From JAADGZ01 sp964596835 (GTDB lineage: Bacteria; Pseudomonadota; Gammaproteobacteria; UBA6429; Thiohalophilaceae): 5,742 bases of DNA. Under the pieces are notes generated by a model that made no database searches, was not told the origin of the DNA, and worked only from the letters and a program-made list of their open reading frames with translations. Made by a program: the position numbers and the translations under genes. Position 1 is the stretch's first letter, and each line of letters begins with the position of its first letter. The stretch is taken from assembly GCA_964596835.1 (NCBI GenBank), contig CAZQVV010000149.1, positions 1 to 5,742 of the forward strand, given 5' to 3'. Shown here one piece after another: positions 1-5,742 of the stretch.

Positions 1-24
1 CGCTTCCCGCTCTACCCATCCTAC
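1..24 (-). repeat. REP-like palindrome, partial copy (inverted)
   Basis: Bases 8-24 are the exact reverse complement of 41-57, giving a 17-bp perfect inverted repeat around a 16-base spacer. Pairing resumes at 2-5 with 58-61 if two extra C at 6-7 are bulged out. On the minus strand the copy begins with the GTAG head seen in the two other copies. The rest is cut off by the window edge. Confidence 0.75.
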
Positions 25-40
25 TCACTTTTGGCTATCC

Positions 41-87
41 GTAGGATGGGTAGAGCGAAGCACGAAGTCCAGAGGGGAAACCCATCA
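41..87 (+). repeat. REP-like palindrome with GTAG head and 15-base insertion
   Basis: The element begins GTAG, continues with GATGGGT and closes with the complementary ACCCATC, the usual form of a repetitive extragenic palindrome. Compared with the copy at 220-251 it carries 15 extra bases (61-75) in the loop and is otherwise identical over the core. With the copy at 1-24 it forms a head-to-head pair like the paired REPs in other proteobacteria. GTAG-headed REPs are known targets of REP-associated tyrosine transposases (RAYT); no such gene lies in this window. Confidence 0.75.
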
Positions 88-181
88 ACATATCCTCAGG
101 AGTAACCTGTTTTACTGAATAGTTACCATATTGATAACAAATAGCACGGAAGGACGGTTAGTTTTCGCGGCCAATAAACAA

Positions 182-202
182 CCTCGCAGCAAGCTGACGG
201 GG
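182..202. repeat. Bulged GC-rich hairpin, possible terminator
   Basis: Arms 182-189 and 194-202 pair over eight positions, including one G-T pair and a bulged A at 197, around a four-base loop. On the minus strand the hairpin is followed by a moderately T-rich stretch (TTGTTTATT), so it could end the efflux transcript about 110 bases after the last stop codon. It may equally be a degenerate copy of a dispersed hairpin repeat. Confidence 0.35.
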
Positions 203-219
203 TATTAAACTGTGCATGC

Positions 220-251
220 TGATGGGTTTCCCTTCGCTCTACCCATCCTAC
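220..251 (-). repeat. REP-like palindrome, compact copy (inverted)
   Basis: Read on the minus strand this starts with GTAG and GATGGGT, has a 13-base loop, and closes with ACCCATC. It matches 41-87 in reverse complement apart from the loop insertion there, so the two lie tail to tail about 130 bases apart, just downstream of the efflux operon. Confidence 0.75.
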
Positions 252-312
252 TGTTTTTCACTGCAAACAGCGGAGAATTAAACCCGGAGAGATTGAAAAA
301 ACCAGTGTGTCA

Positions 313-636
313 TCACTCTATTTTGTAAGCCTCCCGGATTTCATTTACAAATATCCAGCCTGCGGATGCCTGACCGGTACGCGCCTGCTCGCGGACGATC
401 TTGACAATCGCATCACTTTTGTCATCTGCTATCATGAGTTCCAGTTTGATCTCGGTAATAACTGAGCCGCCCAGCTCCAGAGAGTAATTCTGTTCATTGT
501 TGCCCATTGCTGCCAGCGTGCCTTTCACATCCACCACCGAAATATTGCAATTATCATCACATAATCCTGAATGCCTGAGCGTATGCAAAACATCGGCTAT
601 GCGGTTGCGATGAATAAAGGCTTTGATCTCTTTCAT
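313..636 (-). CDS. PII-like signalling protein, degenerate, linked to metal efflux
   Basis: A 107-residue protein with the PII (GlnB/GlnK) fold signature: an MKEIKAFI opening strand, a VDVKG turn before the T-loop, and a B-loop-like TGQASAGWIFV (87-97). Against E. coli GlnB as I recall it, the T-loop keeps its length, but the uridylylated Tyr51 aligns with Leu55 and Gln39 with Ala43. In the B-loop, Gly87, Asp88 and Lys90 become Ser91, Ala92 and Trp94. The chain stops before the C-loop arginines. An inserted turn at 22-30 adds His22, Cys26 and Cys30. PII-like genes beside heavy-metal RND genes have been described as a separate PII group (PII-NG). The ATG at 636 is preferred over an upstream GTG at 666 because an AAGGAG site sits eight bases before it. 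It overlaps the pump stop as TAATG, so translation is probably coupled. Nitrogen control is doubtful; a metal-linked role is inference. Confidence 0.85.
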   Translation of the reverse strand: MKEIKAFIHRNRIADVLHTLRHSGLCDDNCNISVVDVKGTLAAMGNNEQNYSLELGGSVITEIKLELMIADDKSDAIVKIVREQARTGQASAGWIFVNEIREAYKIE

Positions 637-3600
637 TATTTTTTCTCCTTGCGTGTTTCCATCCACTCATAGATAACAGGTAGAAGCACCAGGGTCAGTA
701 AGGTTGAGGTAATCAAACCACCGACCACTACCGTGGCGAGCGGCCGTTGGGTTTCAGCACCCACACCACTGGAGAGCAGCATGGGAATCAGGCCGAGAAT
801 GGCGACGCTGGCGGTCATCATGACCGGGCGCAGTCTGAGTTCCGCCCCCTTGCGTACCGCTTCGCTCACCGTCAGTCCCTTTTCGCGCAGTTCGTTGATA
901 AAGCTCACCAGCACAATACCATTAAGCATGGCTACCCCAAATACGGCGATAAAACCGATAGCCGATGGCACCGACAGGTACTGTCCGGAGATCCATAACG
1001 AGATCAGCCCGCCGATCGCGGCAAAGGGAACATTAGCGATGATCAGGGTGGCATACCTGACCGAATTGAATGCGGTATAAAGTAAAACGAAAATGAAGAA
1101 AATCGTCAACGGCACAATGATGGATAACCGCTTCAGCGCCCGTTGCTGATTCTCGAACGCACCGCCCCATTCGATCCAGTAACCGGGCGGCAATTTTACC
1201 TGTTTGGCAATGGCCACATTGGCGTCTTTGACAAAACCGTCCACATCGCGGCCACGGACATCCATTTGCACCACCGCATAGCGTTGCAACTGTTCACGCC
1301 GCACGAAGGAGTAACCTTCGGCTGTGGTCACCTGAGCCACCCGTGACAAGGGTACAATCGCCCCCCCTGCCGTGCGTAAGGGGATATTGCGAATATCTTC
1401 CACGGAATCCCGAGAGGCATTATTCAGGCGTGCGGTAATATCAAAACGTTTGACGCCATCGATGAGAGTAGACACCGGGCTATTACCAATGCCGGTTCTG
1501 ACCACCGTGAGGACATCATCCGCATTCAATCCATAACGTGCGAGCGCCTCACGATCAACCTTGATCCGGATCTGGGGCTTGCCGAGGTTCGCTTCCAGAG
1601 ACAGATCCGCCACACCAGGTACCGTAGCCACTGCGTTTTTAATCTCGTTACTCAGACGATCGAGTTCCGCCAGATCCTGACCATAAAGTTTCACCGCCAG
1701 GGTCGCACGCACGCCCGAGATCAATTCCTCGACCCGCATTTGAATAGGTTGGGTAAAGGCAATCACGGCCGTGGGTACGGTTTTCTCCAGCGCCTCGCGC
1801 ATTGCATCGGCCAGATCGCCTATCGAACGCGTCCATTTATCTTTAGGTTTCAGCCCGGTGTAAATCTCCATGTAGTTGACATCGGCGGTCTCACCTTTTT
1901 CCGCCCGCCCGATCATGGCGATGGTGGTACTCACTTCCGGAAATTTTGACAGCGCCGCCTCGATCTTCTTTGAGATCTTGATCGACTCATCAAGCGAGGT
2001 TGAAGGGATGGAGGTCACGCGCCACATGATCGAACCTTCCTGCAGGGTAGGCATAAACTCTTTCCCCAGAAAAGGAAACAGCGCCAGACTTCCGGCCAGT
2101 AATGCCACCGCCGCGATCAGCACCGTCTTTTTATTTAACAACGACCAGGCCAGGAGCGGCAGATAACCGCGTTTGATCCCGCTCACCAGCAGGGTGTCAC
2201 GCTCTTCTTTCGGCTTCAAGATCAGCGCGGCCAGTACCGGAATAATCGTCAAAGTCAACAACAGTGAACCGGCCATGGCAAAACTGATATTAAAGGCCAT
2301 GGGTTTGAACAGCTTGCCTTCCAGACCCTGAAGACTGAACAGGGGCATGAAAACCACGATGATGATGATAATAGCAAAGGTAATTGGGTTAGCTACCTCA
2401 CGCGCCGCGGTTAATACGGCGGCGGTGCGATTGACTTTTTCACCTCGCTCTCGCCACTCGGCCATGATACGAAAAGCGTTTTCAGTCATCACCACCGCCC
2501 CGTCCACCATCATACCAATACCAATCGCCAGACCCGCCAGCGACATTAAATTAGCCGACAGGCCCGCCTCTTTCATAAAGATGAAGGCAATTAACATTGA
2601 CAAGGGCAGGGCGGCAATCACGACAATGGCTGATCGCAGTTCACCGAGAAACAGGAACAAGACGATGGCGACCAGAATGGAACCTTCAATCAGCGCCCGC
2701 TCGGCGGTTTCCACCGCCTTTTCCACCAGATCGGTGCGTTCATAAACGGGTTTGATCACCGCCCCTTTGGGCAGGGCTGACTGGGCGATGGCGACTTTTT
2801 TCTTGACCGCATCCACAACATCGGCGGCATTAGCCCCAATGCGCGATAAGGCCATACCCAGCACCACCTCCCTGCCATCACGGGTCACGGCGCCAAAACG
2901 CAGAGCCGGCCCCTGTTTAATGGTCGCGACATCGTGCAGATATACGGGCGTACCGTTGACCACCTTGACCATGATATTACCGATATCACGCTCGTTCGAC
3001 ACCAGCCCCAGCCCACGCACCAGATATTGTTCGGGTCCCAGGTTAATATACTGACCACCTACCTGACGATTGTTGGCCTGAATCACGTTCATAATGTCCC
3101 GGTAACTGAGTTTGTATTTAATCAGGCGCATGGGATCGATCACCACCTGGAACTGGCGTTCCTGCCCACCCCATGACATCACATCATCGACACCCGGCGC
3201 GGTGCGCAGGATCAACCTCACCGTCCAGTCCTGAAGGGTGCGCAGATCCATGTCGCTCAAGGCGCCTGACTTCAGTTTTTTATCGGCTCGTTCCACCGTA
3301 TACCAGAAAACCTGACCCAGACCTGAAGTGTTGGGGCCCATCTCCGGTCGGCCATACTCTTGCGGCATTCGGTTACTGACTTCCTGCAACCGCTCCATGA
3401 CCAGCCGACGGGCAAAATAGATGTCCATGCTGTCTTCAAAATAAACCGACACGTAGGACAGACCAAACAGGCTCACCGAGCGGATTTCCGTCACCCCCGG
3501 CAGACCCGCCATACCCGATTCCACGGGAAAGGTCAGTAACTGTTCCACATCTTCAGCCGCCAACCCTCCTGACTCGGTATAAATATTCACCTGTACTGGG

Positions 3601-3728
3601 GTGACATCCGGGAAGGCGTCAATGGGAATCGTATTCACCGCCCGTGCGCCCAGAAAGCCAACCACAATGAAAATAATAATGACCAGAAATTTATAGCGTA
3701 GCGACGCTTCAACCAGATTATTCAACAT
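636..3728 (-). CDS. Heavy-metal efflux RND pump, CusA/CzcA (HME-RND) family
   Basis: The inner-membrane proton/metal antiporter of a tripartite exporter, 1030 residues, full length for the family. Twelve hydrophobic segments fit the RND plan: TM1 about 13-30; TM2-TM6 in 345-505 and TM7 about 535-553; TM8 about 868-887; TM9-TM12 in 893-1022, with periplasmic domains between TM1/TM2 and TM7/TM8. The early DAFPDVTPVQV motif (38-48) is typical of the family. TM4 carries MVDGAVVMTEN (407-417), so the proton-relay acids Asp409 and Glu416 are present, while the position of CzcA Asp402 is Gly403. By recalled alignment the CusA methionine triad is replaced by Arg570, Tyr619 and Glu668, and QPIQMRVEELISG (660-672) reads like CzcA. 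A divalent cation such as Zn, Co, Cd or Ni is therefore likelier than Cu/Ag, though the exact metal cannot be read. AAGGAAG (3736-3742) lies seven bases before the ATG and overlaps the adaptor stop. Confidence 0.96.
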   Translation of the reverse strand: MLNNLVEASLRYKFLVIIIFIVVGFLGARAVNTIPIDAFPDVTPVQVNIYTESGGLAAEDVEQLLTFPVESGMAGLPGVTEIRSVSLFGLSYVSVYFEDSMDIYFARRLVMERLQEVSNRMPQEYGRPEMGPNTSGLGQVFWYTVERADKKLKSGALSDMDLRTLQDWTVRLILRTAPGVDDVMSWGGQERQFQVVIDPMRLIKYKLSYRDIMNVIQANNRQVGGQYINLGPEQYLVRGLGLVSNERDIGNIMVKVVNGTPVYLHDVATIKQGPALRFGAVTRDGREVVLGMALSRIGANAADVVDAVKKKVAIAQSALPKGAVIKPVYERTDLVEKAVETAERALIEGSILVAIVLFLFLGELRSAIVVIAALPLSMLIAFIFMKEAGLSANLMSLAGLAIGIGMMVDGAVVMTENAFRIMAEWRERGEKVNRTAAVLTAAREVANPITFAIIIIIVVFMPLFSLQGLEGKLFKPMAFNISFAMAGSLLLTLTIIPVLAALILKPKEERDTLLVSGIKRGYLPLLAWSLLNKKTVLIAAVALLAGSLALFPFLGKEFMPTLQEGSIMWRVTSIPSTSLDESIKISKKIEAALSKFPEVSTTIAMIGRAEKGETADVNYMEIYTGLKPKDKWTRSIGDLADAMREALEKTVPTAVIAFTQPIQMRVEELISGVRATLAVKLYGQDLAELDRLSNEIKNAVATVPGVADLSLEANLGKPQIRIKVDREALARYGLNADDVLTVVRTGIGNSPVSTLIDGVKRFDITARLNNASRDSVEDIRNIPLRTAGGAIVPLSRVAQVTTAEGYSFVRREQLQRYAVVQMDVRGRDVDGFVKDANVAIAKQVKLPPGYWIEWGGAFENQQRALKRLSIIVPLTIFFIFVLLYTAFNSVRYATLIIANVPFAAIGGLISLWISGQYLSVPSAIGFIAVFGVAMLNGIVLVSFINELREKGLTVSEAVRKGAELRLRPVMMTASVAILGLIPMLLSSGVGAETQRPLATVVVGGLITSTLLTLVLLPVIYEWMETRKEKK
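645..650 (-). promoter_or_regulatory. Strong ribosome binding site for the PII-like gene
   Basis: AAGGAG lies inside the last codons of the pump gene, eight bases before the ATG at 636. It settles that start against the in-frame GTG at 666 and makes the last gene of the operon independently translatable while still overlapping the pump stop. Confidence 0.7.
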
Positions 3729-3740
3729 GATTTATCTTCC

Positions 3741-4832
3741 TTAATGGTCTTCGCCAATCTGTGACTTGAGCACCAGCGATTTCAGCAGGAAGGCCCCCTT
3801 GATCACGACCTCATCACCCACTGCCAGGCCAGCCCGGATCTCGGTAAAACCGCTACGGGTGCGGCCCGTCTCAACTGGCATGGGAAACAGCTCGTCGCCT
3901 TTCACTTTGAATACTGTGGGTGAACCCTGCATCAGGATCACCGCCGTCTGCGCAACCGCGATTATCGGCGCCGCATTACCGGTTTGCACTACCGTTTGTA
4001 CGAACTGACCCGGATGCAATATGTCACCGGCATTGGCTACTTCAATACGAATGGATTGAGTACGCGTGGTTTCATTCAGCCGGTGATGGCGCTGAATAAC
4101 CCGGCCCTTGATCCAGGTTTTGCCATCGATGCTGACGCTGGCGCTGGCACCGCGTTTGATACGCACCGCATCTTCCGGTGATAGTTGCGCCTCGACCCAA
4201 AGGACTGATTCATCGCTAATTTCAAATAGCAGGCGCCCAGGCTCGGCCAGTTCACCAACAATAAAATTATCATCAATAATGGTTCCGGCCTGCGGACTGA
4301 ACAGATCAAAGGCACCGGTTGCCCTTGAGACATCCTTCTGTTTTAGCAGCGCGCTAATCTGAGTTTTACTCATGCCATAGGCCAGCACCCGCGCATAGGC
4401 CTGCTGCCGTGCTACCTGTGCAGCAACATAGCGCCGCTCGGAGACGACCTTGCGACCCAGCCCTTTTACCCGCCGCCATTCACGATCTGCAACCAGCAAG
4501 GTGCCCTGTGCATCCGCCATATCAACACTGGACAAGGTAACCAGCCGCTGCCCTTTCGTGACTTCATCACCGAGCACGGCATGGCGTTTGATCACCTGGG
4601 CGCTGATTCGTGGCGTCACCTGGGCGGAACGATAAATGTTGATGGATACCTCACCGGGCGCCCTGACCAGATCAGACAGGGCATGCCGTTTCACCCGCGC
4701 CGTTCTAATCCCTTGCGCCTGGCGTGTTGAGGCATCCATTTTTAATAAGCCTTGTGCATGATCTTCACCGGCATAACCCGGCGCCCCGTAAAACAGACTG
4801 AATGATAAAATAAATAAAATTGAATAACGCAT
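3741..4832 (-). CDS. Efflux RND periplasmic adaptor subunit, CzcB/CusB type
   Basis: The membrane-fusion protein linking the pump to an outer-membrane channel. From the ATG at 4832 it has 363 residues and opens with a signal peptide (MRYSILFILSFSLFYGAPGY, probable cut near residue 21). The split lipoyl-like domain shows at about 70-105 (RISAQVIKRHAVLGDEVTKG) and 175-208 (FDLFSPQAGTIIDDN), separated by a short alpha-hairpin rich in Arg, Gln and Ala. A beta-barrel (about 209-290) and membrane-proximal domain (about 290-355) follow. There is no His- or Met-rich N-terminal metal region of the kind seen in some CzcB or CusB proteins, and no C-terminal CusF-like domain. The frame stays open to a TTG at 4892, but that would bury the signal peptide behind 20 residues; the ATG has a modest GAGAAG site six bases upstream. 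The gap to the pump is 12 bases, so co-transcription is expected. Confidence 0.93.
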   Translation of the reverse strand: MRYSILFILSFSLFYGAPGYAGEDHAQGLLKMDASTRQAQGIRTARVKRHALSDLVRAPGEVSINIYRSAQVTPRISAQVIKRHAVLGDEVTKGQRLVTLSSVDMADAQGTLLVADREWRRVKGLGRKVVSERRYVAAQVARQQAYARVLAYGMSKTQISALLKQKDVSRATGAFDLFSPQAGTIIDDNFIVGELAEPGRLLFEISDESVLWVEAQLSPEDAVRIKRGASASVSIDGKTWIKGRVIQRHHRLNETTRTQSIRIEVANAGDILHPGQFVQTVVQTGNAAPIIAVAQTAVILMQGSPTVFKVKGDELFPMPVETGRTRSGFTEIRAGLAVGDEVVIKGAFLLKSLVLKSQIGEDH

Positions 4833-4913
4833 AATCAGCTTCTCATTAACCAAGTTGATCGATCGGCGTATTTCTTTAAAGCGCCGGCCCAATCTAACAA
4901 AGGTAGTGGAAAA

Positions 4914-4958
4914 TCCGCTTTTTATTCAGCCGCAGCTGAAAAAAAAATAGTTTGCGGA
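4914..4958 (-). promoter_or_regulatory. Composite hairpin in the leader of the adaptor gene
   Basis: The inner stem pairs 4925-4930 with 4935-4940 (TTCAGC/GCTGAA on the plus strand) around a CGCA loop. After one mismatch, five A-T pairs extend it, using the run of nine A at 4939-4947. An outer TCCGC/GCGGA stem (4914-4918 with 4954-4958) closes the structure across an asymmetric internal loop. On the minus strand ATTTT follows directly, so this could be an attenuator or weak terminator between the small gene and the adaptor. It could also just be leader structure. Confidence 0.35.
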
Positions 4959-4971
4959 ATAAATCAGAACG

Positions 4972-5059
4972 CCGACGCGGCAATAATATTTTTATCTGTA
5001 TGGGTATAACAGGCAATGAGGCAGCCTGGCTACATACCAGAAACAGAGTTCCGCGTCGG
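4972..5059. repeat. Distant 9-bp inverted repeat CCGACGCGG / CCGCGTCGG
   Basis: The arms at 4972-4980 and 5051-5059 are perfect reverse complements and GC-rich, standing out in AT-rich surroundings. They bracket the candidate promoter at 4989-5016, and the right arm lies nine bases after the stop of the small exported protein. They could be a pair of operator half-sites, or a long-range RNA stem if transcription reads through. Confidence 0.4.
4989..5016 (-). promoter_or_regulatory. Possible sigma-70 promoter for adaptor-pump-PII genes
   Basis: On the minus strand TTGCCT (5011-5016) is followed after 16 bases by TAAAAA (4989-4994), about 155 bases before the adaptor ATG. The -35 is a fair match and the -10 a poor one. 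The sequence between the small gene and the adaptor is AT-rich, which fits a promoter, but co-transcription from further upstream cannot be excluded. Confidence 0.3.
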
Positions 5060-5068
5060 AATGAGTGA

Positions 5069-5380
5069 TCAGGCTTTGGGGGGTTGGGTAGGGGGTTGTT
5101 GGATACGGGAATAAAAGAATTTAAGCCGGGTGCAAAGATTGCCGCCGACTGAATGGAACCCGGAAAGCATGCCGCCCTGTGTCAAGGCGACAAGATGGGC
5201 GCTGGCATGGGCGCAGTGTCCACAGAAATCGAAGTCAACGATACTTTTCGATGGCGCATTATTCTCTGCGGACTGGCTGGCAAACTGCCCGGATATGAAC
5301 TCGGCACTGCTATCCACCGCCCAGACAATATTTGTCAGGAACAGACTCAGCGCCAAAATATAAACCAGCCTTTTTTTCAT
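5069..5380 (-). CDS. Small exported Cys/His protein, possible CzcI-like accessory
   Basis: From the ATG at 5380 this gives 103 residues. It starts with a clear signal peptide (MKKRLVYILALSLFLTNIVW, likely cut after Ala21), so the mature protein is periplasmic or secreted. The mature part has a dense candidate metal-binding motif, CGHCAHASAH (53-62: Cys53, His55, Cys56, His58, His62), one more Cys at 83, and a Pro-rich tail. Small exported His/Cys proteins such as CzcI often precede czcCBA-type operons, and the position here fits, but I do not recognise a specific family. The frame runs up to an ATG at 5452, which lies inside the tRNA terminator stem and so is unlikely to be used. Another ATG at 5395 would add five residues. 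No strong ribosome site marks either 5380 or 5395, so the start is uncertain. No clear terminator separates it from the adaptor, 236 bases downstream. Confidence 0.7.
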   Translation of the reverse strand: MKKRLVYILALSLFLTNIVWAVDSSAEFISGQFASQSAENNAPSKSIVDFDFCGHCAHASAHLVALTQGGMLSGFHSVGGNLCTRLKFFYSRIQQPPTQPPKA

Positions 5381-5436
5381 ACTGGTATCGTGCATTAATT
5401 CTATCCATGATGCAAGCCAGAGATAAATCCACACCA

Positions 5437-5467
5437 CAAAATAAAAGGGCATCCTGCGATGCCCTTT
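5437..5467 (-). terminator. Rho-independent terminator of the tRNA-Ser gene
   Basis: A perfect 10-bp stem (5444-5453 with 5458-5467, AAAGGGCATC on the left) with a four-base loop. On the minus strand it ends in TTTTATTTT. The stem starts seven bases after the encoded CCA of the tRNA, which makes it the natural end of that transcript and isolates the efflux genes from it. Confidence 0.85.
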
Positions 5468-5474
5468 ATATACC

Positions 5475-5564
5475 TGGCGGAGAGCGAGGGATTCGAACCC
5501 TCGATGGGCGTTAACCCATACACCCTTAGCAGGGGTGCGCCTTCAGCCACTCGGCCAGCTCTCC
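5475..5564 (-). tRNA. tRNA-Ser (anticodon GCU), CCA encoded
   Basis: Ninety bases read on the minus strand with all parts of a class II tRNA. The acceptor stem is GGAGAGC/GCTCTCC, the D-arm starts GCCGAG, and the anticodon stem CACCC/GGGTG holds the loop CTGCTAA with anticodon GCT. The long variable arm pairs ATGGG with CCCAT, and the T-arm is GAGGG-TTCGAAT-CCCTC. Discriminator G and an encoded CCA follow. The anticodon and long variable arm identify a serine tRNA reading AGC and AGU. Confidence 0.97.
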
Positions 5565-5624
5565 CATTGAGGCTGCAAAGGATACTAAATAACTGTTCCT
5601 AATACCAGAACACTTGCAATACTC

Positions 5625-5742
5625 CACGTTCGTAGTGAGTCCTTCGACTTCGCCCATGAAGAGCCTTGTCGAACCATGAGCGTGAAAATGCTGAAAATTG
5701 AGTGCTTAATCTGCTTGTCCTTCGACAAGCTTCCTTCGACAA
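5625..5742. repeat. Cluster of TTCGAC / GTCGAA intergenic repeats
   Basis: The decamer GTCCTTCGAC occurs at 5639-5648 and 5717-5726, and CCTTCGACAA at 5719-5728 and 5733-5742, with the opposite orientation (CTTGTCGAA) at 5665-5673. Bases 5713-5730 form a perfect 7-bp hairpin with a CTTC loop. CACG at 5625 and CGTG at 5681 bracket a larger imperfect palindrome. This resembles dispersed extragenic repeats of proteobacteria and runs off the window edge. No gene is seen in 5565-5742. Confidence 0.55.

Larger units (their letters stand above)
1..312. other. Intergenic region without a gene, rich in palindromes
   Basis: I see no credible reading frame here. The stretch holds three REP-like copies (1-24, 41-87, 220-251), a bulged hairpin at 182-202, and a small inverted repeat with arms at 251-256 and 265-270. 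Just past the stop of the PII-like gene, on the minus strand, a weak 4-bp stem (arms 304-307 and 314-317) is followed by a run of six T. It could help end transcription but is too short to call a terminator with confidence. Confidence 0.7.

Noticed and set aside
1..251. CRISPR array
   Set aside because: Only three copies in mixed orientation with unequal spacing, and each is itself palindromic with a GTAG head, as expected for REP elements.
733..3379. Several plus-strand frames of 60-130 codons opposite the pump gene
   Set aside because: They are antisense shadows of a full-length conserved coding sequence, with no domain signature or fitting ribosome sites.
3766..4635. Plus-strand and alternative minus-strand frames across the adaptor gene
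   Set aside because: They overlap the adaptor, which has a signal peptide and recognisable domains; the shadows have neither.
4833..4892. Upstream extension of the adaptor to a TTG at 4892
   Set aside because: It would put 20 charged residues ahead of a normal signal peptide; the first ATG at 4832 has a usable ribosome site.
5130..5398. Plus-strand frames opposite the small exported protein
   Set aside because: Low-complexity products without any motif; the minus-strand product has a signal peptide and a Cys/His cluster.
5381..5452. Upstream extension of the small exported protein to the ATG at 5452
   Set aside because: That start lies within the terminator stem of the tRNA gene and would place 24 residues before the signal peptide.
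5332..5514. Plus-strand reading frame ending in GERGIRTLDGR
   Set aside because: Its C-terminal part is the antisense of the tRNA-Ser gene; this peptide is a well-known artefact of translating across serine tRNAs.

Overview
The window carries a heavy-metal efflux locus on the minus strand, read right to left: tRNA-Ser(GCU), a small exported Cys/His protein, a periplasmic adaptor (CzcB/CusB type), an RND pump of the CusA/CzcA (HME) family, and a short PII-like protein. The tripartite HME-RND architecture, the serine tRNA with an encoded CCA end, and GTAG-headed REP-like palindromes all point to a Gram-negative proteobacterium, most likely a gammaproteobacterium. That assignment is inference from gene type and repeats; no taxonomic marker gene is present.

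Layout. Positions 1-312 hold no gene but contain three copies of a REP-like palindrome and some weak hairpins. Positions 313-636 encode the PII-like protein, whose ATG overlaps the pump stop codon by one base (TAATG). Positions 636-3728 encode the 1030-residue pump. After a 12-base gap, 3741-4832 encodes the adaptor. Positions 4833-5068 form an AT-rich leader with a possible promoter, a composite hairpin and a distant 9-bp inverted repeat. Positions 5069-5380 encode the small exported protein. A strong rho-independent terminator (5437-5467) separates it from the tRNA gene (5475-5564). Positions 5565-5742 hold no gene and end in a cluster of TTCGAC/GTCGAA repeats cut by the window edge.

How the genes fit together. 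The adaptor and pump should form the inner-membrane and periplasmic part of a proton-driven metal exporter. The outer-membrane channel gene (czcC/cusC type) usually found with them is absent here, so it must lie elsewhere or be replaced by a shared TolC-like protein. Pump residues resemble the CzcA (divalent cation) side of the family more than the CusA methionine route for Cu/Ag. The PII-like protein lacks the usual uridylylation tyrosine, key nucleotide-binding residues and the C-terminal loop, but has a Cys-Cys-His cluster in an inserted loop. A metal-responsive or pump-associated role is therefore an attractive but unproven idea. The small exported protein has a CGHCAH-type motif and may be a CzcI-like periplasmic metal-binding accessory.
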